Source of the DNA: Azospirillum rugosum
GTDB taxonomy: Bacteria > Pseudomonadota > Alphaproteobacteria > Azospirillales > Azospirillaceae
Assembly (NCBI RefSeq): GCF_017876155.1
Contig: NZ_JAGINP010000023.1
Location: forward strand, 1 to 64,000
DNA: 64,000 bases
Direction of reading: 5' to 3'
Positions 18,599 to 27,377 of this stretch are shown piece after piece. The notes under the pieces are model-generated. The model saw only the letters and a program-made list of their open reading frames with translations, had not been told where the DNA came from and did not search any database. Position numbers and translations under genes: made by a program. Positions within the stretch are counted from its first letter, which is position 1. The number at the start of each line of letters is the position of its first letter.

Positions 18599-18982
18599 AT
18601 GCGCGCCTTTGACGGCCAGCATTCCGACAACGTCGCCATCAAGCGCACGCGGGAGCAGAAGCAGCTCCAGCTCCAGCAGCTGAAGGAGCAGCTCGCCACC
18701 TTGAAGTCGCACGCCGCCCCGGCAATCCGCGAGGCGTTGGTCAAGCGCATCGCCGAGCTGGACGCGGAGCTTCGCCAGCCCCCCAAGCCGCCCCGCGAAG
18801 GTCGCGGTGAGGGCCGGGGCGAGGGCCGTGACGGAGGCCCGCGCGGTCCCCGTGGCGAGGGCCGCGGCGATGGGCCGCGCCGCGATGGCATCCGCGCCGA
18901 AGGACCGCGTGGCGAAGGTCGCGGCGATGCCCGCGGCGAGGGTGCCCGGTCGCCCTTCGCGTCGCCGCGCCGCCGCGGGTGA
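18599..18982 (+). CDS. Small coiled-coil protein with Arg/Gly/Glu repeats
   Basis: A 127-residue protein. Residues 15-60 form a Gln/Leu-rich amphipathic helix (KQLQLQQLKEQLATLK) likely to be a coiled coil. Residues 63-125 are low-complexity repeats of RGEGR, RGDGPR and related units, strongly basic and probably disordered, like RGG-type RNA-binding tails. Stop overlaps the start of the EamA permease (GTGA, 18979-18982), which argues for translation. Unrecognised; an RNA- or nucleic-acid-associated role is an inference from composition only. Confidence 0.6.
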   Translation: MRAFDGQHSDNVAIKRTREQKQLQLQQLKEQLATLKSHAAPAIREALVKRIAELDAELRQPPKPPREGRGEGRGEGRDGGPRGPRGEGRGDGPRRDGIRAEGPRGEGRGDARGEGARSPFASPRRRG

Positions 18983-19926
18983 GTGCGTCCATGGGCGAGT
19001 CCGCCCCCTCCGGCGTCCCGGGGGGCGCCCCCTCACCGGGGCGCCGCCTGGTCGACCAGGCGTGGTTCCTGATGATGCTGCCGCCCCTGTTCTGGGCGAG
19101 CAACGCCGTCCTGGGCCGCGCGGTGGCGGGCGAGGTGCCGCCGATCGGCCTCGCCTTCTGGCGCTGGGCGCTGGGGGCGCTGCTGGTGCTGCCCTTCGCC
19201 TGGCGGCACCTGCGCCAGGACGCGCGCACGCTGGCGACCCACTGGAAGATTGTCGCCCTGCTGTCCCTGACGGGCATCACGGTGTTCAACACCTTCCTCT
19301 ACATCGGGCTGAACAGCACCACGGCGCTCAACTCCGTGATGATCCAGTCCTCGATGCCCGTGCTGATCGTGCTGATGAGCTTCGCGCTGTTCGGCGACCG
19401 GGTGTCGCCGCGGCAAGGCCTGGGCGTGGCGGTGTCGCTGGCCGGCGCCTGCACCCTGATCGCGCGCGGCGACCCGGCGGTGCTGCTCGGGCTGCAGCTG
19501 AACGCGGGCGACCTATGGGTCTTCGCCGCGGTGCTGGGCTACGGCACCTACACCGCCCTGCTGCGCCGGCGGCCGGCGGTCCACCCGCTCAGCTTCGTCG
19601 CCGTGACCTTCGGAGTCGGCATGGCGATGCTGCTGCCCTTCTACCTGTGGGAGTCGCTGGCGGTGCGGCCGATGCCGCTCACCCCCACGGCGCTGGGGGC
19701 GGTCGCCTATGTGGCGCTGTTCCCGTCGATCCTGGCCTACCTGTGCTTCAACCGCTCGGTCGCGCTGGTCGGCGCCAACACGGCGGGGCTGGCCATCCAC
19801 CTGATCCCGGTGTTCGGCAGCCTGCTCGCCATCCTGTTCCTCGGCGAGCAGCCGCACCTCTACCACGCCGTGGGCATCGCGCTGATCGCCGCCGGCATCC
19901 TGCTCGCCACCCGCAAGCGGGGGTAA
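18979..19926 (+). CDS. EamA/DMT-superfamily permease
   Basis: A 315-residue inner-membrane protein with ten hydrophobic segments in two EamA repeats (about 28-155 and 168-305). Typical blocks are PPLFWASNAVLGRAVAGEVPP and RWALGALLVLPFAWRHL in the first repeat, and VALFPSILAYLCFNRSVALVG in the second. Substrates in this family are amino acids, amines, nucleotides or sugars, and cannot be told here. Start GTG 18979 overlaps the previous stop; an ATG at 18991 is the alternative. Confidence 0.9.
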   Translation: MSASMGESAPSGVPGGAPSPGRRLVDQAWFLMMLPPLFWASNAVLGRAVAGEVPPIGLAFWRWALGALLVLPFAWRHLRQDARTLATHWKIVALLSLTGITVFNTFLYIGLNSTTALNSVMIQSSMPVLIVLMSFALFGDRVSPRQGLGVAVSLAGACTLIARGDPAVLLGLQLNAGDLWVFAAVLGYGTYTALLRRRPAVHPLSFVAVTFGVGMAMLLPFYLWESLAVRPMPLTPTALGAVAYVALFPSILAYLCFNRSVALVGANTAGLAIHLIPVFGSLLAILFLGEQPHLYHAVGIALIAAGILLATRKRG

Positions 19927-19956
19927 GCCTTGCCGTCGGGTTCCGCCTTCGGCTGC

Positions 19957-19987
19957 ACCCGACCTACGATTGAGCCGTAGGTCGGGT
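19957..19987. terminator. Hairpin between convergent EamA and TRAP genes
   Basis: A perfect 12-bp stem (acccgacctacg with cgtaggtcgggt) closes a seven-base loop. It belongs to the repeated 'gtaggtcgggt' hairpin type common in proteobacterial intergenic regions, and could stop transcription from both sides. A further partial copy (caacccgac) follows. Confidence 0.7.
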
Positions 19988-20021
19988 GGAGCGCAGCGCA
20001 ACCCGACACCCAAGCCCTTCC

Positions 20022-21305
20022 TTACAAATACCCCAACCGCCGCGGCAGCCAGAGCGACAGCTCCGGCACGAAGGTCACCAGCACCAGGGCGGCGACCATC
20101 GCGGCCACCATCCACAGCACCCAGCGCACCGTCGCCTCCATGGTGATGCCGGCCACGCGGGTGGTCACCATCAGGTTGACCGCCATGGGCGGGGTGAACT
20201 GACCGATCGCCAGGTTCATGGTCAGCATCACGCCGAACCACACCGGATCCCAGTGGAAGGCGGTCATGATCGGGGTCAGAAGCGGCAGCAGGATCAGGAA
20301 GATCGACACCGCGTCCAGCAGCATGCCCAGGATCAGCAGGGCGATGTTCAGCAGGACCAGGACGAGGATCTCGTTGCCGGTGGCGTCGATCGCCGCCGCG
20401 GCCACCCGGTCGAAGGCGCCCAGCGTGGCGCCGGCCCAGGCGAAGACGCTGGACAGCGCGATGATCAGCAGAACCACCGCCGACATCTCCGCCGCTTCGG
20501 CCATCACCTCGTACAGGCCGCGCCAGGTCAGGGTGCGATAGACGAAGACGCCGACCGCGAGGCCGTAGAAGACGGCCACCACCGCCGCCTCGGTCGGGGT
20601 GAAGGCGCCGGTGCGCAGGCCGCCCAGGATGATGACCGGGGCGAGCAGGCCCCACACGGCCTCCCTCAGGCTTTTCCAGAAGGGCGGGCGCGGGCCGGTG
20701 TCCAGCAGGCCAAAGCCATGCTTGCGCGACAGCCACACCGTCGGCACGACCAGCGACAGGCCGGCCAGCATGCCGGGGATCAGCCCCGCCGCGAACAGCG
20801 CCGGCACCGACGCCTGCGGCACCAGCACGCTGTAGATGATGAAGGCGACCGACGGCGGGATCAGGATGGCCGTCGCCGCCGCCGACGCGATGACGCTGGC
20901 CGAGAAGGCCTTGGGGTAGCCGGCCTTGTGCATGGACGGGATCATCACCGTGGCGACCGCCGCCGCGTCGGCTGGGCCGGAGCCGGAGATGCCGCCCATC
21001 ACCATGCAGACCAGGATCGCCACCACCGCCAGCCCGCCGTTCTTCGCCCCCACCAGGGACGACGCGAAGGTGACGAGCTGCTTCGCCACGCCCGCCCGCT
21101 CGAAGATCAGGCCGGCCAGGATGAAGACCGGGATGGCGAGCAGCGGGTACTTGGCGATGCCGGCATAGACGTTGGTCGGCACCGACAGGATGCCGAGCTG
21201 CGCGTCGAGGATGGCGAGCGTCCCGGCCAGCCCCAGCGCCACGGCCAGCGGCGCGCCGATCAGCATCAGCAGCAGGAAGCCCGCGAACAGAAGGGTCATC
21301 GCCAT
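20022..21305 (-). CDS. TRAP transporter large permease (DctM/SiaM type)
   Basis: A 427-residue inner-membrane protein with about twelve segments, the channel-forming subunit of a tripartite ATP-independent periplasmic transporter driven by an ion gradient. The family motifs are clear: GGISGSGPADAAAVATVMIPSM, ASAAATAILIPPSVAFIIYS, LLNIALLILGMLLDAVSIFL and GQFTPPMAVNLMVTTRVAG. Its ATG overlaps the stop of the small permease (ATGA), giving translational coupling. Order on this strand is binding protein, small permease, large permease. Confidence 0.95.
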   Translation of the reverse strand: MAMTLLFAGFLLLMLIGAPLAVALGLAGTLAILDAQLGILSVPTNVYAGIAKYPLLAIPVFILAGLIFERAGVAKQLVTFASSLVGAKNGGLAVVAILVCMVMGGISGSGPADAAAVATVMIPSMHKAGYPKAFSASVIASAAATAILIPPSVAFIIYSVLVPQASVPALFAAGLIPGMLAGLSLVVPTVWLSRKHGFGLLDTGPRPPFWKSLREAVWGLLAPVIILGGLRTGAFTPTEAAVVAVFYGLAVGVFVYRTLTWRGLYEVMAEAAEMSAVVLLIIALSSVFAWAGATLGAFDRVAAAAIDATGNEILVLVLLNIALLILGMLLDAVSIFLILLPLLTPIMTAFHWDPVWFGVMLTMNLAIGQFTPPMAVNLMVTTRVAGITMEATVRWVLWMVAAMVAALVLVTFVPELSLWLPRRLGYL

Positions 21306-21814
21306 CACGGCGTCCCCTTGGCGACGCGGATGATGCGCCCGACCACGCGCAGCCCCACCACCACGGACAGCAGCGGCATCCACGCGGTGTAGAGCCATTG
21401 CGGGTTGCCGAGGCCCGGCGAGGTCTCCTCGAACCGCCACTGGTCGTAGGTCAGCCGCCCGCCGTACCAGACGAGGAAGCCGAACATCACCAGCGCCGCG
21501 GTCCAGGCGATGACCTCGGTCACCCGGCGCACCGGCGGCGACAGCCGGTCGGCCAGAAAGGTGATGCGGATGTGCCGGTCCGCCGCGGCGGCCACCGAGG
21601 AGCCCAGCAGCGTCATCACCACCAGGAGGAAGATCGAATACTCCTCCGTGAAGGCGAGCGACACGTCGGTCAGGTAGCGGGCGACGACGTTGGCGAAGGT
21701 GATGACGCACAGCGCGGCCATGGACAGGGCGGCCAGCGCCCGTTCCAAGGTCACCGGCACCTTGGTCTCCGGCGGCGCCGTTTCCAGCCCGGCTTCCAGG
21801 AGGTCGTTGCTCAT
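21305..21814 (-). CDS. TRAP transporter small permease (DctQ type)
   Basis: A 169-residue inner-membrane protein with four segments. DctQ-family blocks include FANVVARYLTDVSLAFTEEY, LLGSSVAAAADRHIRITFLADRL and WYGGRLTYDQWRFEETSPGLGNPQW. It pairs with the large permease, to whose start its stop is fused by one base. A GC-rich hairpin repeat separates it from the binding-protein gene. Confidence 0.93.
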   Translation of the reverse strand: MSNDLLEAGLETAPPETKVPVTLERALAALSMAALCVITFANVVARYLTDVSLAFTEEYSIFLLVVMTLLGSSVAAAADRHIRITFLADRLSPPVRRVTEVIAWTAALVMFGFLVWYGGRLTYDQWRFEETSPGLGNPQWLYTAWMPLLSVVVGLRVVGRIIRVAKGTP

Positions 21815-21840
21815 TGTGATGGTCTCAGGATTGAAGGCGT

Positions 21841-21955
21841 AGTGCCCCCACCCTCCCGCTTCGCGGGTCCCTCCCTCCCCCGCTGCGCAGGGGAGGGCCA
21901 GGTAGCTTTAGGCCCCTCCACCGCAAAGCGGGGGAGGGGTTGGGGAGGGGGAAGG
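21841..21955. repeat. GC-rich dispersed inverted repeat (copy 3), inside the TRAP operon
   Basis: Strings such as cccccaccctcccgcttcgcgg and ccgcaaagcgggggagggg pair with each other. It lies between the binding-protein gene and the permease genes, where hairpins often lower downstream expression so that binding protein is made in excess. Confidence 0.65.
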
Positions 21956-21972
21956 GGGCAGCGGTCGGCGGC

Positions 21973-23007
21973 TTACTTCCGCGCGGCGATCGACGTCTCG
22001 GCCGACTTCACGAGGTCGGGGCCGATCTGCTTGGCCCACTTCTCGTAGACGGCCTTGGTCGCGGCCTGGAACGCCTTCTGCTGGTCGGGCGTCAGCTGCA
22101 CGACCTCCACGCCCTGGGCGGCGATGTCCTTCAGCAGGCTGTCGTCCTGCGCGGTGATGCCCTTGCGGGAGATGGCGATCTCCTCGGCCGCGGCCTGGAC
22201 GGCGGCGGCGCGCACGGCTTCCTGGTCCTCCTTCGACCAGCTGGCCCAGACCTCCTTGTTGACCACGAAGATCAGCGGATCGGCGACGTAGCCCCACAGG
22301 GTCAGGTGCTTCTGGCCGAGCGTCGGCAGCTTCGCGGCGACGAAGACGGCCAGCGGGTTCTCCTGCCCGTCCACGGCGCCGGTGGACAGCGCCGGCTGCG
22401 CGTCGGCCCAGCTCATCTGCGTCGGGTTGGCGCCCAGAGCGGTGAAGGTGTCGAGGTAGAGCGGCGAGCCGACGACGCGGATCTTCAGGCCCTTCAGGTC
22501 CTCCGGCTTGCTGATCGCGCGCTTGGAGTTGGAGATCTCGCGGAAGCCGTTCTCGCCCCAGGCCAGCGGCACCACGTCCTTGGTGGCCAGCAGGTCGAAC
22601 AGCTGCTTGCCGACCGGCCCCTGGGTCAGCGCGTCCATGGCCTTGTGGTCGGGCATCAGGAAGGGCAGCGAGAAGAGGTTCAGCTCCTTCACCTGCGGCG
22701 ACCAGTTGATGGTCGACCCCACGGCCATGTCGATCACGCCCTGGCGCAGGGCGGTGAATTCCTTGGTCTGGTCGCCGTTCACCAGCGACGAGCCCGGGTA
22801 CATCTTCACATTGATGCGCCCGTTGGTCTTCTCCTTGACCAGCTCCGCCCAGCGGTCGCCGCCGATGCCCCAGGGGAACGGCTTGCCCAGCACGGTGGAC
22901 AGCTTGTATTCCGCCTTGTAGTCGGCCGCCACCCCTGAACCAAAGGTTGCCGGCAGCACCATCGCGGCCAGCGCCAGGCCGGCGAGCAGAGCCCTCAGAG
23001 ACTTCAT
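21973..23007 (-). CDS. TRAP transporter periplasmic binding protein (DctP family)
   Basis: A 344-residue secreted protein: a signal peptide (MKSLRALLAGLALAAMVLP, cleavage near AADYKAEY) then a two-lobe binding domain. DctP-family blocks include VKEKTNGRINVKMYPGSSL, LKGLKIRVVGSPLYLDTFTALGA (containing the Arg that binds the ligand carboxylate, as usual for the family) and TGAVDGQENPLAVF. Start ATG 23007 is preceded by ggaggaaac. The ligand is likely a carboxylic acid, but which one is not evident. Confidence 0.94.
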   Translation of the reverse strand: MKSLRALLAGLALAAMVLPATFGSGVAADYKAEYKLSTVLGKPFPWGIGGDRWAELVKEKTNGRINVKMYPGSSLVNGDQTKEFTALRQGVIDMAVGSTINWSPQVKELNLFSLPFLMPDHKAMDALTQGPVGKQLFDLLATKDVVPLAWGENGFREISNSKRAISKPEDLKGLKIRVVGSPLYLDTFTALGANPTQMSWADAQPALSTGAVDGQENPLAVFVAAKLPTLGQKHLTLWGYVADPLIFVVNKEVWASWSKEDQEAVRAAAVQAAAEEIAISRKGITAQDDSLLKDIAAQGVEVVQLTPDQQKAFQAATKAVYEKWAKQIGPDLVKSAETSIAARK

Positions 23008-23122
23008 CTTGTTTCCTCCCGAATGCCCGAAACGAAAGATCGGGAGCGGGATCGTACAGAGACACGCACGAGTGTTCCACGTTGAATTTGACGCCCGTCG
23101 CGCGCGCGCCGACAATGCGCCT

Positions 23123-23770
23123 ATGCGAACAGGCAATATCTTGGGCACCGCCCTGCTGCTGGCGGCGATGGCCATCTCCGTCCCGATGGCGGTACCGATG
23201 GCCCAGACGGCGATGGTTCAAACGGTGCCGCTCGGCCCCAACCCCAGCGAATGCGAAATCCAGGCGGCGCTGCTCGGCGCCGCCGGTTCCGGCTGCCCGC
23301 CGGTGGCGATGAAGCGCCCGCCACCCGAACCGGCGGCGCCGGCGCCTCCGGTGCAAGCCCCGGAAGCGGTCGCCCTTCCCGCGGTGCCCGGCCCGGTCGC
23401 GTTGCCGGCGGCCCTGCCGGCGGTGGGGCTGAAGGCGGCCTTCCGGATCAACTTCGATTTCAACTCCGCCCGCATCCGGCCGGAGTCGCGCGCCGTGCTG
23501 GACCGCGTGGCCGCCGTGATGGCGGAACCGGCCGCCGCCGCCGCGCGCTTCCGCATCGTCGGCCACACCGACGCGGTCGGAACCGACAAGGCCAACCTGA
23601 CGCTGTCGCAGCGGCGGGCCGCCGCGGTGGTGGACTATCTGGCGGAGATCCGCGGCATCCACCGCGACCGGCTGGAATCCGGCGGCATGGGCTCCCGCGA
23701 GCCGCTGATCCCCGCCAACCCCAAGGCGGCGGAAAACCGCCGGGTGGAGATCGTGAATTTGGGCGGGTGA
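23123..23770 (+). CDS. OmpA-family peptidoglycan-associated protein
   Basis: A 215-residue exported protein. An N-terminal hydrophobic signal (ILGTALLLAAMAISVPMAV) precedes a Pro/Ala-rich linker (about 60-105), then an OmpA C-terminal domain (about 110-215) with FDFNSARIRPESRAVLDRV, RIVGHTDAVGTDKANLTLSQRRAAAVVDYL and NPKAAENRRVEI. The Asp and Arg that hold diaminopimelate (in GHTDAVGT and QRR) are kept. It would tether the envelope to the cell wall. ATG 23123 is chosen because the signal begins there. Confidence 0.88.
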   Translation: MRTGNILGTALLLAAMAISVPMAVPMAQTAMVQTVPLGPNPSECEIQAALLGAAGSGCPPVAMKRPPPEPAAPAPPVQAPEAVALPAVPGPVALPAALPAVGLKAAFRINFDFNSARIRPESRAVLDRVAAVMAEPAAAAARFRIVGHTDAVGTDKANLTLSQRRAAAVVDYLAEIRGIHRDRLESGGMGSREPLIPANPKAAENRRVEIVNLGG

Positions 23771-23827
23771 GCGGGGGCGACGACCCGCGGCGCAGCCCGG
23801 TGCTCGCCCCCCTGACAGAGTCTCCTT

Positions 23828-24676
23828 TTAGAACCGGCCTTCCTCGAAGTCGCGGTAGGCCTGCACGACCTCGTCGCGGGTGTTCATGACGAAGGGGCCG
23901 CCCCAGGCCACCGGCTCGCCGATGGGGCGGCCGGTCAGCAGCAGGAAACGCGCGCCGGCCGGGCCGGCGGTGACCTCCACCCGGTCGCCCTCGCCCAGGG
24001 TCACCACGCGCGGGCCGCCCAGGCGCAGGGAGTGGCCGGGAACGGTGATGGAGCCCTCGAACACGATCAGCGCCGCCGTGTGGCCGGCCGGGGCCGATTC
24101 GGCGAAGGTCGCCCCTTCCGGCAGGCGGACGTCGAAGTAGCGGGCCTCGGTCGGGCCGGCCTGGATGGGGCCCACGGTGCCCTGCTCCGTCGTGCCGGCG
24201 ATCACCGTGACGGTCGCGCCATCGGCGCGCGTCTCCACCGGGATGCGGTCGGCGGCGAACTCCTGGTAGCGCGGCTCGCTCATCTTCAGGCTGGCCGGCA
24301 GGTTGATCCACAGCTGGAAGCCCTTCATCAGGCCTTCCGTCTGCTCCGGCATCTCGGAATGGATGACGCCGCGGCCGGCGGTCATCCACTGCACGCCGCC
24401 GGTCTCGATCACGCCCTCGTGGCCGTGGTTGTCCCAGTGCCGCATGCGGCCGGCCAGCATGTAGGTGACCGTCTCGAAGCCGCGGTGCGGGTGGTCCGGG
24501 AAGCCGGCCAGATAGTCCTGCGGCTCGTCGGAGCCGAAATAATCCAGCATCAGGAACGGGTCGAGCATGCGCAGCTGCGGCGTGCCGACCATCCGCGTCA
24601 TGCGCACGCCGGCCCCGTCGGATGCCTCCATGCCGGCGACGGCGGACAGGACGGGACGAATGGTTGCGGCGCTCAT
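23828..24676 (-). CDS. Pirin-family protein (YhhW-like)
   Basis: A 282-residue bicupin. The metal ligands are present in HPHRGFETVTYMLAGRMRHWD (His) and GRGVIHSEMPE; the block GGVQWMTAGRGVIHSE is diagnostic. Family members bind Fe(II) or another metal and some degrade quercetin-type flavonoids; others act as regulators. The start at 24676 follows a gagg ribosome site. A second pirin of different sequence lies at 41243-42133. Confidence 0.93.
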   Translation of the reverse strand: MSAATIRPVLSAVAGMEASDGAGVRMTRMVGTPQLRMLDPFLMLDYFGSDEPQDYLAGFPDHPHRGFETVTYMLAGRMRHWDNHGHEGVIETGGVQWMTAGRGVIHSEMPEQTEGLMKGFQLWINLPASLKMSEPRYQEFAADRIPVETRADGATVTVIAGTTEQGTVGPIQAGPTEARYFDVRLPEGATFAESAPAGHTAALIVFEGSITVPGHSLRLGGPRVVTLGEGDRVEVTAGPAGARFLLLTGRPIGEPVAWGGPFVMNTRDEVVQAYRDFEEGRF

Positions 24677-24783
24677 GGATGCCTCCTCAGGCGTTCGTTT
24701 GCCTGCAAAGAGGTAATCGTCCCGGCGTCCTGAATAAAGTTACGAGAACGCGCAACACTGTTGCGCCGGACGCAACGACCCCG

Positions 24784-26481
24784 TCATTCGGCTTGTCCGG
24801 GGCGGGAGCGGCCGATGGACAGGCTCAGCAGAATCACCGGCAGGATGCCCACGGCGACGATGGCCAGCGCGCCGGTCGCGGCCTCGGTCAGCCGCTCGTC
24901 GGACGCCAGCGTGTAGACGCGCACCGCCAGCGTGTCGAAGTTGAAGGGCCGCACGATCATGGTCGCCGGCAGCTCCTTCATCACGTCCACGAAGACCAGC
25001 AGGCCGGCGGTCAGCAGGCTGCCCCACATGATCGGCGCGTGCACCCGGACCAGCGTGCGCCCCGCCGTGTGGCCCAACACGCGGGAGGCGAAGTCCATGG
25101 TCGGGCGGATCTTGCCCAGGCTCGCCTCGATGGTGTTGAAGGACACCGCCAGGAAGCGGACCAGATAGGCGTAGAGCACCGCCACGATGGTCCCGCTGAG
25201 CAGCAGGCCCGACGAAACTCCGATGGTTTGGCGCAGGAAGGCGTCGACGGCGTTGTCCAATTGGGCGAAGGGGATCAGCACGCCGACCGCGATGACCGAT
25301 CCGGGAATGGCGTAGCCCATGGCCGCGACGCGCACCGCCGCCTTCAGCACCGGCGTCGGGCGCAGCCGCTGCCCATAGGCGAGCACGAGCGCCAGCGCCA
25401 CGGCCAGCACCGCCGCCAGGGCCGCCAGCGTGAAGCTGTTGCGCGCCAGCGCCAGGAACATCGGCCCGAACGCCTCGTCCCCCGCGGTCAGCGCCATGCG
25501 CACCAGCAGCCCGGCGGGCAGGAGAAAGCCAAGGAACAGCGGCAGCCCGCAGGCGGCCAGCGCCGCGGCGGCGCGCCAGCCCGTCAGTTCGTGCTTCGGC
25601 AGGCGGCGGTAGCGGGTCGTGGTGTGGTGGTAGCGCGCCTGTCGGCGCGACCAGCGCTCCATGACCAGCAGGACCAGCACGAACAGCATGAGGACGGAGG
25701 CGAGCTGCGCCGCCGCCACCGGCTGGCCCATGGCGAACCAGGTCCGGTAGATGCCGGTGACGAAGGTGTTGACCGCGAAATACTGCACGGTGCCGAAATC
25801 GGCCAGCACCTCCATCAGCACCAGCGCCAGCCCCGCCACGATGCCCGGCCGCGCCAGCGGCAGCGCCACGGTGAAGAAGCTGCGCCAGGGACCCCGGCCC
25901 AGCGTGCGGCTGACCTCCAGCACGCAGACCGACTGCTCCAGGAAGGCGGCGCGCGACAGCAGGTAGACGTAGGGATAGAGCACCAGCGCCATCATCGCCG
26001 CCGCCCCTTCCACCGTGCGGATGTCCGGGAACCAGTAGTCCCGGCGCGTCCAGCCGAAGGCCTCGCGCAGCGCCGTCTGCACCGGCCCGACGAACTGCAG
26101 CAGGTCGGTGTAGACGTAGGCCATCACGTAGGCCGGCACCGCCATGGGCAGCAGCAGCGCCCATTCCAGCATCCGGCTGCCGGGAAAGCGGCACATGGTG
26201 ACCAGCCAGGCCGTGCCCACCCCGATCACCAGTGTGCCGATCCCCACCCCCAGCACCAGCCGCAGGGTGTTCAGCAGATACTCCGCCAGCACCGTGTCCA
26301 CGAGGTGCTGCCACACCCCGTCGGTCGGCACGAGGATGCGGCTGCCCACCGCCAGCACCGGCAGAGCGACCAGCGCCGCGATCAGCAGGGTCGCCAGCGT
26401 CCAGCCGCTGAAACGGACGCGGCGCCGGACGAAGGAGGATTCGGCGCGGGATTGCGGCTTGTCGAGGATGTCGGTGGTCAA
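24784..26481 (-). CDS. Iron(III)-type ABC transporter permease (FbpB/SfuB-like, two-domain)
   Basis: A 565-residue inner-membrane protein with two fused permease domains of about six segments each. Each carries an EAA-type loop that docks on the ATPase: SRTLGRGPWRSFFTVALPLARPG near residue 190-210, and SRVLGHTAGRTLVRVHAPIMWG near 445-465. Such double permeases take up Fe3+ or related cations delivered by a FbpA-type protein. No binding protein or ATPase gene is adjacent, so its partners lie elsewhere. Thiamine (ThiP) or other substrates are possible but less likely. Confidence 0.85.
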   Translation of the reverse strand: MTTDILDKPQSRAESSFVRRRVRFSGWTLATLLIAALVALPVLAVGSRILVPTDGVWQHLVDTVLAEYLLNTLRLVLGVGIGTLVIGVGTAWLVTMCRFPGSRMLEWALLLPMAVPAYVMAYVYTDLLQFVGPVQTALREAFGWTRRDYWFPDIRTVEGAAAMMALVLYPYVYLLSRAAFLEQSVCVLEVSRTLGRGPWRSFFTVALPLARPGIVAGLALVLMEVLADFGTVQYFAVNTFVTGIYRTWFAMGQPVAAAQLASVLMLFVLVLLVMERWSRRQARYHHTTTRYRRLPKHELTGWRAAAALAACGLPLFLGFLLPAGLLVRMALTAGDEAFGPMFLALARNSFTLAALAAVLAVALALVLAYGQRLRPTPVLKAAVRVAAMGYAIPGSVIAVGVLIPFAQLDNAVDAFLRQTIGVSSGLLLSGTIVAVLYAYLVRFLAVSFNTIEASLGKIRPTMDFASRVLGHTAGRTLVRVHAPIMWGSLLTAGLLVFVDVMKELPATMIVRPFNFDTLAVRVYTLASDERLTEAATGALAIVAVGILPVILLSLSIGRSRPGQAE

Positions 26482-26560
26482 CGCGAGGCACGCCCATGGG
26501 AATGGAGGTGCCCCATCGTCTCACAGGCTGAGAATAACTCGCAATGACAAGGTGACGCAG

Positions 26561-26598
26561 TTCAGCCCCCCTCTCCCGCCGGGGGCGGGAGAGGGCTT
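26561..26598. repeat. GC-rich dispersed inverted repeat (copy 4)
   Basis: The string ccccctctcccgccgggggcgggagaggg forms a strong hairpin directly downstream of upp, where it can act as a terminator. Confidence 0.6.
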
Positions 26599-26605
26599 GC
26601 CCGCC

Positions 26606-27259
26606 TCACTTCGTGCCGAACATGCGGTCGCCGGCGTCGCCCAGGCCGGGGACGATGTAGGCGTTTTCGTCCAGGTGGCTGTCCAGCGCGGCGGTGAAGA
26701 CCTTCACGCGCGGGTGGGCGGCGGCGAAGACGCGCATGCCCTCCGGGGCGGCGACCAGGGCCATGAAGCGGATGTTCTCGTCGTCCACGCCGTGGCGGTT
26801 CAGCACGTCGCAGGCGTGCACGGCGGAATTGCCGGTCGCCAGCATCGGGTCGACGACGATGAACATGCGACCTTCGGCCGCCTCCGGCAGCTTCACCAGA
26901 TACTCGTGCGGCATCTTGGTGTCGTGGTCGCGGTAGAGGCCGATGTGCCCCTCGCGCGCGGACGGCACCAGCTCGTGCAGGCCCTGGGCCATGCCGAGGC
27001 CGGCGCGCAGCACCGGCACGATCGCCAGCTTCTTGCCGGCGATCACCGGCGCGTCCATGGGCTGGAGCGGCGTGTCGATGCGCTCGGTCGTCAGCGGCAG
27101 GTCGCGGGTGATCTCATAGCCCATCAGCAGCGAGATCTCGCGCAGCAGCGTGCGGAAGCCGCCGGTCGACCGCTCCTTGGCCCGCATCAGCGTCAGCTTG
27201 TGCTGGATCAGCGGGTGGTCGAGGATGAAGAGGTTCGGAAATTCGGGAATGGTGCGCAT
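26606..27259 (-). CDS. upp: Uracil phosphoribosyltransferase
   Basis: A 217-residue salvage enzyme converting uracil and PRPP to UMP. The PRPP loop is MFIVVDPMLATGNSAVHA, preceded by the acidic strand; the uracil-binding C-terminus is AYIVPGLGDAGDRMFGTK. YEITRDLP and VPVLRAGLGMAQG are also family blocks. Length is typical (about 210). Followed by a GC-rich hairpin. Standing alone between an iron permease and a diguanylate cyclase. Confidence 0.96.
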   Translation of the reverse strand: MRTIPEFPNLFILDHPLIQHKLTLMRAKERSTGGFRTLLREISLLMGYEITRDLPLTTERIDTPLQPMDAPVIAGKKLAIVPVLRAGLGMAQGLHELVPSAREGHIGLYRDHDTKMPHEYLVKLPEAAEGRMFIVVDPMLATGNSAVHACDVLNRHGVDDENIRFMALVAAPEGMRVFAAAHPRVKVFTAALDSHLDENAYIVPGLGDAGDRMFGTK

Positions 27260-27377
27260 TGGGTTCCGTGCCGCGGCCTGGATTGTCCACGATCCTAACC
27301 CGTCCGCCCCCGTCCGGCCAAGCCGCCCTTAAGCGGATCATCAATGCCTATCGGCGGAAGGCACCACCAGGGGCGCC

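Noticed and set aside
24622..26547. A 641-codon plus-strand open frame
   Set aside because: Antisense to the iron ABC permease; composition of a shadow (His/Gln/Arg-rich).
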